The position numbers and the translations under genes were made by a program. Shown piece by piece: positions 1 to 5,219 of a stretch of 6,571 nucleotides of DNA. The stretch's first letter is position 1. The number at the start of each line of letters is the position of its first letter. Source of the stretch: Desulfovibrio sp. (GTDB taxonomy: Bacteria > Desulfobacterota > Desulfovibrionia > Desulfovibrionales > Desulfovibrionaceae); NCBI GenBank assembly GCA_003512875.1, contig DONZ01000151.1:1-6571 (forward strand), in the 5' to 3' direction. Below the pieces are notes generated by a model, which did no database searches, was not told the DNA's origin, and saw only the letters and a list, made by a program, of their open reading frames with translations.

Positions 1-347
1 TTGATTGCGTCGAAGATTTCTTCAATGGAATCGCCGACAGGCAGAACAAAGCAGGCAGACAGCTGTCCCAAAGGCGAACCCGCATTCATGAGGGTCGGGG
101 AGTTTGGCAGAAAATACCCGTTCGTCATGACGGAATAAAATTTTTCCGCCAATTCTTCAGGCTGATAATTTGATTTTGCATATTTTTTTTCTTCTTCTGC
201 AATGGCTGAAGCAACGCGCCAAAATAAATCAGAAGCTGTTTCAATACAATTTCCGTCACTGTCTTTACGATAATAACGTTTTGAAAGTACGAGCTCCGCA
301 TTTTCAGAAATATTCGCAGGAGCTAAATTTTTTGGTTTCTGTATCAT
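1..347 (-). CDS. nrdJ: Class II (adenosylcobalamin-dependent) ribonucleotide reductase, N-terminal part
   Basis: Partial gene: the first 115 codons are present and the rest lies beyond the left edge. Class II reductases reduce ribonucleotides to deoxyribonucleotides in the cytoplasm with a B12-derived radical, independently of oxygen. Seen here: an N-terminal helical segment (VLSKRYYRKD near residue 20), then FLPNSPTLMNAG (residues 79-90) and LSACFVLP (residues 96-103). The latter two are hallmark segments of the catalytic barrel. Cys99 matches the first of the redox cysteine pair that reduces substrate. No ATP-cone precedes the barrel. The ATG at 347 is chosen because the family similarity begins soon after it and AGGA lies 3 nt upstream, a rather tight spacing. 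It is divergent from the DciA-like gene and shares an AT-rich regulatory gap with it. The class II assignment rests on the N-terminus only; the B12-binding region is not visible. Confidence 0.88.
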   Translation of the reverse strand, partial: MIQKPKNLAPANISENAELVLSKRYYRKDSDGNCIETASDLFWRVASAIAEEEKKYAKSNYQPEELAEKFYSVMTNGYFLPNSPTLMNAGSPLGQLSACFVLPVGDSIEEIFDAI

Positions 348-391
348 AATTCCTAACCTATTATGGACATTAGACCGTCACTTTAGCACAA

Positions 392-452
392 AAAAATAAG
401 TATTTCTATGCCAAAAAATCCTTATTTGGCGTACAATATATTGAAAAATAAG
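392..452. repeat. Direct and inverted copies of an AAATAAG word upstream of nrdJ
   Basis: AAAAATAAG occurs at 392-400 and again at 444-452. Its inverted form CTTATTT lies between them at 421-427, giving two overlapping 7-bp inverted repeats. The AT-rich setting makes chance copies likely. Three copies inside 61 bp, flanking a palindromic NrdR-like site, may still mark an operator. Confidence 0.3.
431..446. promoter_or_regulatory. NrdR-box-like palindrome upstream of nrdJ
   Basis: The core CAATATATTG (434-443) is a perfect 10-bp palindrome and fits the centre of the known NrdR box (acaCwAtATaTwGtgt). It lies about 87 bp upstream of the ribonucleotide reductase start. NrdR represses nrd genes, usually from two boxes about three helical turns apart. 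No good second box is seen 30-32 bp to either side, so this may be a lone or degenerate site. The link to NrdR is inferred from motif and gene context. Confidence 0.35.
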
Positions 453-500
453 AATTAAAATCTTTAAATTTAATCTAAATAAATTTGAAAAAAAATAAAA

Positions 501-509
501 TATGGATAA
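501..509 (-). promoter_or_regulatory. Near-consensus DnaA box (8/9) upstream of the DciA-like gene
   Basis: TATGGATAA on the plus strand reads TTATCCATA on the minus strand, one mismatch from TTATCCACA. It lies in the AT-rich gap before the DciA-like gene, about 850 bp from the perfect box ahead of dnaA. Single near-matches arise easily by chance in such sequence. Confidence 0.3.
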
Positions 510-564
510 AAAATAATAGGTTATAAGTATTGATTTATTTTTCGGCAGAGGGTAAATAAAAATT

Positions 565-1083
565 ATGAGAAAAAAACGACAAAAAGTAAGACGAACATCA
601 TCACCTGTTGCCTTGCAGGATTTTTGCCCTGAGCTTTTGAAACAATATGTGAAAAACCCGCATCAGGACATTTTGCGTCAGCTTTGGGATAATTGGGATA
701 TGGTTTGCCCGCAGGAAATCATTGATTTGGTGAAGCCGTATTCCTATAAGGGAAAAGTTCTTTATCTCGGAGCGGATAATCCTCTGGATTTGCAGGAAAC
801 CCGCATGTATTATGCTGAACTGCTCGAAAGAATGAATGTTTTTCTGGAGGCTTATGGTTTGGCGAATTATTTTGAACGGCTTGAGTTTTCACTTATCCGA
901 GGCAAAAAATCGTTGCTTGAATATAAGGGAATACCCAAGCATTTAAAAAACGTTTTTCCCCCAAGACCGAAGCGTTACGGAGAGAAAATCGATTTTCACG
1001 GCATGAAAAGCATAGAACGGTGTTATGAAGCTTTTTGTAACCGACTGGATTATGAGGAGAAACTAAAGAATACGGATAACTGA
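565..1083 (+). CDS. DUF721/DciA-family protein (putative replicative helicase loader)
   Basis: 172-residue cytoplasmic protein with a very basic N-terminus (RKKRQKVRR) followed by a DUF721-like core at about residues 36-115. The core shows the family pattern: a helix with conserved Trp (LWDNW, 40-44), a strand pair (GKVLYLG, 63-69), a PLDLQE segment where members usually have a 'waqeL'-type motif, a helix (ELLERMNVFLE) and a closing strand (RLEFSL). DciA proteins act as DnaB helicase operators or loaders in bacteria lacking DnaC/DnaI. The C-terminal 55 residues are charged and unassigned. The ATG at 565 has GAGGG about 12 nt upstream, a long spacing. The gene reads towards the putative origin and dnaA, which supports a replication role. 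The family call comes from pattern recognition of a weakly conserved domain. No terminator is obvious after the stop. Confidence 0.65.
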   Translation: MRKKRQKVRRTSSPVALQDFCPELLKQYVKNPHQDILRQLWDNWDMVCPQEIIDLVKPYSYKGKVLYLGADNPLDLQETRMYYAELLERMNVFLEAYGLANYFERLEFSLIRGKKSLLEYKGIPKHLKNVFPPRPKRYGEKIDFHGMKSIERCYEAFCNRLDYEEKLKNTDN

Positions 1084-1160
1084 TTGATTTTATAGCAAAT
1101 AAAAAAATTGAAAAAATATTTTTGTGATAACCTCTTATTTTGATATGGTAAATTTTTATT

Positions 1161-1200
1161 ATTGAGTAAAATTGATAAAAATTGAGTAAAATGAAGAAAA
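1161..1200. repeat. Four 10-bp helically phased AT-rich repeats (possible unwinding element)
   Basis: Consecutive decamers start at 1161, 1171, 1181 and 1191: ATTGAGTAAA, ATTGATAAAA, ATTGAGTAAA, ATGAAGAAAA. The first and third extend to an identical 12-mer with a 20-bp period. One repeat per helical turn, in AT-rich DNA about 160 bp from a perfect DnaA box, resembles the repeated elements of duplex-unwinding regions. That role is inferred. Confidence 0.55.
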
Positions 1201-1250
1201 ATTATTTTTATATTGTGGAAAGAAAAAATTTATTTTTGTTGAAAAAGTGA

Positions 1251-1277
1251 TTGACTATTGCTAAGCCGTGTAATCAT
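1251..1277 (+). promoter_or_regulatory. Possible dnaA promoter
   Basis: TTGACT (1251-1256, 5/6 to the -35 consensus) is followed after 15 bp by AATCAT (1272-1277, 4/6). A TG at 1269-1270 gives an extended -10 (TGT then AATCAT). The short spacer and weak -10 make this tentative. Transcription from here would leave a leader of about 155 nt that contains the perfect DnaA box. Confidence 0.3.
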
Positions 1278-1356
1278 AGAGATTTTACAGGATAAATGTT
1301 TTTTATAGATAAACGTATAACTTTTTGTTTTTGTTGATTATTATCCTTTGCTGTTT

Positions 1357-1365
1357 TGTGGATAA
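1357..1365 (-). promoter_or_regulatory. Perfect DnaA box
   Basis: TGTGGATAA on the plus strand equals the consensus TTATCCACA on the minus strand, 9/9. It lies 76 bp upstream of the chosen dnaA start, where it could serve both origin function and autoregulation of dnaA. Confidence 0.75.
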
Positions 1366-1440
1366 GTTTCTTTTCAAGGATTAGCAATTTTAATTTTCTG
1401 CTGATAGCTTTTTTAAATAAATGTGTATACTAATGCTTTT

Positions 1441-2865
1441 ATGAAAACAATATGGTCACAAATTCAAGCACGGTTGCGTGAAATATTGCCGGAAGCGGAA
1501 TATTCGGTCTGGATAGCAACCCTGGACGGAGAAGTTCAATACAGGAATGAAATTCCTTGTCTTGTGCTTTATGCCCGTAATACCCATATTGCGAAATATC
1601 TGCGTAAATACAGCGTGTTTTTTCAGGAAGCTGCGGCAAAGGTTTTGGAAATTGAAAACAGCGCCTTGATTGATGTCGCCTATGAGGCGTTGAATGCGGA
1701 TGTCGCCGTGATCAAACCTTTTTCTTCCGAAGATGTGGCAAAAAGCATAGCCACAGCGCCGGCAATGCTTGCGACAGGCAGTAATTCCCAGCTTCTTTTG
1801 CCTTTTCAGTATACCTATGAACAGCCCTTTGAATTTAAATATTCTTTTGATGATTTTGTGGTGGGTCCTTCCAATAAACTGGCTGTGGCTGCCGCGGAGA
1901 ATATCATTACGGACAATGCCTTGACCAATATGCTTTTTCTTTCTTCCTGTTCCGGACTTGGCAAAACGCATTTGATTCAGGCGGTCGGAATGGCTATGCA
2001 GGAAAAAACAAAAAATTCCGCTTTGAATGTTGTGTATTTAACTGCCGAAACCTTTACTTCCCAATTTGTCCAAGCAAGTTTTTCCAAGGATTTTGATAAT
2101 TTTAAAAAGCGTTTTGCGGGGTGCAATTTGCTCTTGCTTGAAGATGTGCATTTCTTCCAAGGAAAAGACAAGACGCAGGAAATGCTTCTTTCCATTATAA
2201 AATCCATTCACAGCCGCGGAGGAAAAGTCGTATTGACAAGTTCTTTCGCTCCAAAGGAAATTGCCGGTCTTGACAGCTATTTGGCTTCGCAGTTCCATTC
2301 CGGATTTGTGGCGAGCATCGAAAAACCCGAAATGGAAACACGTTTTCATATTTTGGTCGAAAAATCAAAAAAACTGGGGCTTATCCTGCCCGGGCATATT
2401 GCCGAACTTATGGCGAAACGTATTGATGCCGATGTGCGTATGCTTGAATCATGTTTGCAGAATGTGGTGTTCAGAGCGAAAGTTTTGGGAACGGAAATTA
2501 CGGAAGACATTGTTTATGATGTGATTCAGCAAGTATCGCAGACCGAACCTTCTTTTGATTTGCCAAGTATCGTCGATATGGTGTGCAAAGGTTTTGGCGT
2601 GACGCGGCAGCAGCTGGAATCAAATTCCCGCTGTCAAAATTATGTGCTGGCAAGGAATTTGGCTTTTTATCTGCTCCGTAAGCATACCGATATGACGTTG
2701 GAAGAAATCGGACACGGGTTTAACCGCAGGCATTCCACGGTGATAAAAGGAATTTCCTCTCTTGAGGAAGAAGTGTCAAAGGAAAGCCCCGTAGGCAGGC
2801 AGTTAAATGATTTAATTGAAAAAATTGAGAAAAACTGCGGACAAAATAAAAAATCTTCAAAATAA
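1441..2865 (+). CDS. dnaA: Chromosomal replication initiator DnaA (divergent)
   Basis: 474 residues from the ATG at 1441. An in-frame GTG at 1423 would add six residues. Neither start has a good Shine-Dalgarno; the ATG is preferred because the DnaA domain I pattern (tIWsQIqarL) begins there. DnaA binds DnaA boxes, opens oriC and recruits helicase. Order: domain I about 1-80, variable linker to about 125, AAA+ ATPase, then DNA-binding domain IV from about 372. Visible motifs: FDDFVVGPSNKLA (137-149), P-loop SCSGLGKT (169-176), Walker B LLLLED (ending 234-235), sensor I LTSS (265-268), sensor II DVRMLES with Arg333, and box-contacting Arg405 in LARNLAFYL. Oddities: the first P-loop glycine is Ser, Walker B has Glu-Asp instead of Asp-Asp, the arginine-finger position (SQF, residue 284) is Gln, and the usual DHTTV signature reads RHSTV. 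Length and overall order are normal and the frame is intact, so it is probably functional, but a second DnaA elsewhere is possible. Confidence 0.93.
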   Translation: MKTIWSQIQARLREILPEAEYSVWIATLDGEVQYRNEIPCLVLYARNTHIAKYLRKYSVFFQEAAAKVLEIENSALIDVAYEALNADVAVIKPFSSEDVAKSIATAPAMLATGSNSQLLLPFQYTYEQPFEFKYSFDDFVVGPSNKLAVAAAENIITDNALTNMLFLSSCSGLGKTHLIQAVGMAMQEKTKNSALNVVYLTAETFTSQFVQASFSKDFDNFKKRFAGCNLLLLEDVHFFQGKDKTQEMLLSIIKSIHSRGGKVVLTSSFAPKEIAGLDSYLASQFHSGFVASIEKPEMETRFHILVEKSKKLGLILPGHIAELMAKRIDADVRMLESCLQNVVFRAKVLGTEITEDIVYDVIQQVSQTEPSFDLPSIVDMVCKGFGVTRQQLESNSRCQNYVLARNLAFYLLRKHTDMTLEEIGHGFNRRHSTVIKGISSLEEEVSKESPVGRQLNDLIEKIEKNCGQNKKSSK

Positions 2866-2886
2866 ATAAACAGGTATTAAAATACG

Positions 2887-2915
2887 AAAAAGCACCATTT
2901 TTCATGGTGCTTTTT
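2887..2915 (+). terminator. Rho-independent terminator after dnaA (bidirectional)
   Basis: Perfect 12-bp stem AAAAAGCACCAT / ATGGTGCTTTTT with a 5-nt loop TTTTC, starting 21 nt after the dnaA stop and ending in a T run. The A run on the left arm gives a T run on the other strand too, so it could also stop minus-strand transcripts coming from the peptidase side. Confidence 0.88.
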
Positions 2916-2982
2916 GGGTATTAACGATAAAAATTCATTTTGTTTTTGAAGATTGGAACATTTCCATAATACTGGGAATTTT

Positions 2983-3108
2983 TTATGCAGGGAAAAACTG
3001 TATCTCTGCTGCCGCCATTCGTAAAGCTCGTAAGCTCGTTAACAGCCAAAGCGAAAAAGTTTCTCTCTCTACCCTCGTTACAAAACTTTTTATACTAATT
3101 TTCTGCAT
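2983..3108 (-). CDS. Possible 41-residue small ORF of unknown function
   Basis: ATG at 3108 to TAA at 2983. The predicted peptide starts MQKISIKSFVTRVERE, followed by a Leu-rich stretch (SLWLLTSLRALRM). I do not recognise a function. The ribosome site is poor (AAGAG almost touching the ATG). The ORF contains a tandem 8-bp repeat and a 9-bp inverted repeat. A second frame of the same strand, entered after a shift at the 8-bp repeat, stays open through to 2878, across the dnaA terminator. It could be a small gene, the decayed end of one, or a non-coding intergenic repeat element that happens to be open. Its position downstream of the minus-strand peptidase gene allows read-through transcription. 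Confidence 0.25.
   Translation of the reverse strand: MQKISIKSFVTRVERETFSLWLLTSLRALRMAAAEIQFFPA
3024..3039. repeat. Tandem 8-bp repeat (AAGCTCGT x2)
   Basis: Two exact adjacent copies of AAGCTCGT, read on the minus strand as ACGAGCTT. The unit is not a multiple of three, so gain or loss of a copy would change the frame of the small ORF spanning it. Confidence 0.6.
3054..3091. repeat. 9-bp inverted repeat with 20-bp loop
   Basis: AAAAAGTTT (3054-3062) and AAACTTTTT (3083-3091) are exact reverse complements separated by 20 bp that includes CTCTCTCT. The stem is AT-rich and the loop large, so a stable terminator is unlikely. It may be part of an intergenic repeat element together with the neighbouring 8-bp tandem repeat. 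Confidence 0.4.
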
Positions 3109-3144
3109 GCTCTTAATGTTACATAATATTATGAATATGATGTG

Positions 3145-3164
3145 AAAATGCTTTAGGCAAAGCA
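3145..3164 (-). terminator. Weak terminator downstream of the M24 peptidase
   Basis: On the minus strand, TGCTTT / AAAGCA with loop GCCT (3149-3164) is followed by TTTTC. It starts 10 nt past the peptidase stop codon. The stem has only six pairs, so termination may be partial. Confidence 0.4.
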
Positions 3165-3174
3165 GGGAGTTTTG

Positions 3175-4242
3175 TCAGAGAATTTCGCATCCGTCATCGG
3201 TTATGCGTACCATATATTCCCAGCGTATGCCGCCGTAGTCGCCATAATAAAGTCCGGGTTCAACGGTCACTATCATGTTAGGTTTCAAAAGGCGCTTGCT
3301 GCGTATGGAAAGGCGCGGGTCTTCGTGAACATCAAGTCCGACACCGTGCCCGAGAGAATGGCTGAATGCTTTTTCAACGCCGTATTTTTTAAAAATTTCC
3401 ACAGCTTTTAAATGCGCGTCTTGGCAAGGCAAATCAGGGGCGAGAATTTTTATGGCTTCCATTTGGGCTTCCCGCACTTGTTCAAGCATGGTTTGAAAGC
3501 GGGAATCCATTGTATCGCCAAACCAAAAGGTACGGGTTTGGTCGGAACAATAATTCTTATATCGTGCGCCCACATCTATCAGTATATGGCAATTTTCGGT
3601 GATTTTCGTTTCCTGGTCCGGGATATGGTGGGGGCGGGCGGCGTGTTTGTTTATGGCGACAATGGGAGCGAAGCTGTTTTCCGTTGCTCCGTGTTTTCTG
3701 AAAAATGTTTCAATCTCCAAAGCGAGTTCCGCTTCGCTTTTGTTTTCTTGGAACGTGCTTGGCAGCCATTCGAAAAGTTTGTGGTTTACGGCTATTGATT
3801 CTTTTATGGCTTTGATTTCTTCTTCGTCTTTGATTATTCTCAGTTCTTCGATTATTCCGTCACAAGGTTCAAGTTCTAAGCCCTGAGCAAGGTTTTCATA
3901 AAAATACTGGCTGATTGTCTTACTTTCAAATCCGATTTTTCCATGGACCATATTTTTTAAATAGTTCCGCATCTCTTCGATTTGATTTGAATAAATGAAA
4001 ATATTTTTCTCGTCCCAAAGGGTTTTGGCGGCTTCATAAAACCGTGAATCCGTAAAAAGAATATCGTTTCCGTTTTTTTGGATAAGAATATGCCCTGAAC
4101 TTTCATTACATTGGCCGTCGTGCAGTTCAAAACCGGAAAGGTAAAATCTGTTGGTTGGGTAGCTCACAAGCAGGGCTGTCAAATTTTCTTCCGTTAATTT
4201 GGGGCGTACCGCCTCGCGGCGTTTTTGATAGATCGTGTTCAT
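3175..4242 (-). CDS. M24-family Xaa-Pro-type aminopeptidase
   Basis: 355-residue cytoplasmic metallopeptidase of the PepQ/PepP type, removing N-terminal residues next to proline or cleaving X-Pro dipeptides. The N-terminal creatinase-like domain spans about residues 1-125 (NRFYLSGF, 31-38). The pita-bread catalytic domain follows. All five expected metal ligands are visible: Asp223 (LIDVGA), Asp234 (SDQTRTF), His299 (GHGVGLDVHE), Glu328 (VEPG) and Glu342 (RWEY). Substrate-side histidines are at about 205 (ARPHH) and 306. The length is normal for short bacterial M24B peptidases. The ATG at 4242 has no clear Shine-Dalgarno, but it lies 1 nt after the restored rapZ stop (TAA-C-ATG), which suggests translational coupling. 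Whether the substrate is a dipeptide or a longer peptide cannot be told from sequence alone. Confidence 0.9.
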   Translation of the reverse strand: MNTIYQKRREAVRPKLTEENLTALLVSYPTNRFYLSGFELHDGQCNESSGHILIQKNGNDILFTDSRFYEAAKTLWDEKNIFIYSNQIEEMRNYLKNMVHGKIGFESKTISQYFYENLAQGLELEPCDGIIEELRIIKDEEEIKAIKESIAVNHKLFEWLPSTFQENKSEAELALEIETFFRKHGATENSFAPIVAINKHAARPHHIPDQETKITENCHILIDVGARYKNYCSDQTRTFWFGDTMDSRFQTMLEQVREAQMEAIKILAPDLPCQDAHLKAVEIFKKYGVEKAFSHSLGHGVGLDVHEDPRLSIRSKRLLKPNMIVTVEPGLYYGDYGGIRWEYMVRITDDGCEIL

Positions 4243-4243
4243 G

Positions 4244-5154
4244 TTATTTTTTTGTTAACTGTTTGTGTTCTTTTATTATTCTGTACCCGTTTTGCATAAG
4301 GTTTTTGGCAAGGTATTCAACCATGGCGACAGAACGGTGGCAGCCTCCGGTGCAGCCGATGGCTATGCATAGGCGGTAGCGTCCTTCGTTGTCGTAATAA
4401 GGAAGAATGGTCTGCAAAAACTCAAGCAGCTGCCGCCTGAAATTTTGAGCGGGTTCATCTTTGAAATATAATCCGCAACTTCCTGCTGCAGCCCGGTGTA
4501 TTCGCGCAGCTTGGGCTCGAAAAACGGATTAGGCAAAAAACGCATGTCAAAAACAAGATCGGCATCTTTGGGAATACCGTATTTATAGCCGAAACTCATG
4601 ATGGTGACCCACATGGAATGGCTGTCTTCCATGGTTTTGGAAAAGTGCTTTTGGATATGGCGCCTAAGATCGTGTATGGAGTAGCCCGTGGTGTTGATGA
4701 TATGACCGGCCATGGTCCGTATGCCGGCAAGACGGTTTTTTTCTTCCTCCATAGCCATTTCAAGAGAATAGCCTTCCTGTTCCAAGGGGTGGGGGCGTCT
4801 TGTCGAGGCATAGCGTTTGAGAATGCTGTCTTTGTCCGCTTCAAGATAAATGAGCGTTGCTTTCGTATCGTCAGTCTGGCGTATTTTGGTAAATACGGGC
4901 AAAAGTTCCGTCAATGGGTCATTGAGGTATTTTCTTTTTAAATCAAGACCTAAAACAATACCTCGGAAATGTTGCATTTCAGGTTTATGGGCAAGGGCGA
5001 TAAATTCCGGAATAACGGAAGGGGGCAGTCCGTCTGCGGTGAAAAAGTTCATATCTTCAAATACTTGAATGGCTGTGCTTATGCCGGAACCTGAAAGTCC
5101 GGTAATGATAATCACTTCAACTTCGTTATTGTTTTTATCTTCTGGCGTGTCCAT
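4244..5154 (-). pseudogene. rapZ: rapZ (YvcJ family nucleotide-binding protein), interrupted by a frameshift
   Basis: The frame from ATG 5154 encodes RapZ as far as SKMNP (residues 231-235), then runs into unrelated residues and stops at 4363. From about 4447 down to a TAA at 4244, the other frame encodes the missing C-terminus: QNFRRQLLEFL, then IAIGCTGG-C-HRSVAMVEYLAKNL. Restoring one base would give about 303 residues, close to the family. RapZ proteins bind nucleotides and, in enterobacteria, the C-terminal domain controls GlmZ sRNA decay. In other groups the role varies. Conserved parts: GLSGSG (19-24), RYASTRRPHPL, MSFGYKYGIPKDADLVFDMR and FLPNP. Two key positions are altered: the P-loop Lys is Ile25 (codon ATA), and the motif usually GCTGG[R/Q/K]HRS has Cys. 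No aligned slippery heptamer is seen at the shift. It is either a real lesion or a sequencing error. It sits between hpf and the peptidase, without ptsN. Confidence 0.85.
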
Positions 5155-5169
5155 ACAAAATTGTCCGTA

Positions 5170-5199
5170 TAAAAAAAGGGAGCAGTCTTGCCACTCCCT
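5170..5199 (-). terminator. Rho-independent terminator between hpf and rapZ
   Basis: On the minus strand, AGGGAGTGG / CTGCTCCCT (nine pairs, two of them wobbles) closes a CAAGA loop and is followed by seven T residues. It begins 21 nt after the hpf stop. It should end or attenuate the hpf transcript before rapZ, so rapZ and the peptidase would depend on read-through or on a promoter I cannot identify. Confidence 0.8.
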
Positions 5200-5219
5200 G
5201 AGATAGTTTGTTCGGAATA

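Larger units (their letters stand above)
1084..1422. other. Candidate chromosomal origin / dnaA control region
   Basis: A 340-bp gene-free, extremely AT-rich stretch between the DciA-like gene and dnaA, a common location for oriC. It contains a perfect DnaA box (1357-1365). Weaker words in the same orientation lie at 1214-1222, 1304-1312 and 1332-1340 (7/9 each) and 1287-1295 (6/9). A block of four phased 10-bp repeats (1161-1200) could serve as an unwinding element. A possible dnaA promoter lies at 1251-1277. A cluster of consensus boxes such as E. coli has is not present, so the origin call is contextual. Dispersed 7/9 matches are expected by chance here. Confidence 0.5.

Noticed and set aside
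348..480. Cobalamin riboswitch before the B12-dependent reductase
   Set aside because: The gap lacks the conserved B12-box and is too short and AT-rich for the full fold.
1423..1440. GTG at 1423 as the dnaA start
   Set aside because: It adds six residues outside the DnaA domain I pattern and has no better ribosome site than the ATG at 1441. It remains possible.
1456..1971. 171-codon open frame antisense to dnaA
   Set aside because: It lies wholly inside the strongly supported dnaA, shows no recognisable domain, and is Arg/Lys/Phe-heavy as expected for the complement of a real gene.
2940..3110. tRNA or a known structured RNA in the gap after dnaA
   Set aside because: No cloverleaf, TPsiC-like or other known core could be assembled; only simple repeats and an AT-rich inverted repeat are present.
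4363..4446. rapZ ending at 4363 as a normal, shorter protein
   Set aside because: The last 28 or so residues of that frame match nothing in the family, while another frame carries the expected C-terminal domain.
4440..4456. Programmed -1 frameshifting in rapZ
   Set aside because: AAAATTT is present but not in the register needed for slippage from frame 0, and no stable downstream stem is evident.
4618..4941. 107-codon plus-strand frame within rapZ
   Set aside because: It overlaps the conserved part of rapZ on the other strand and has no ribosome site or domain.
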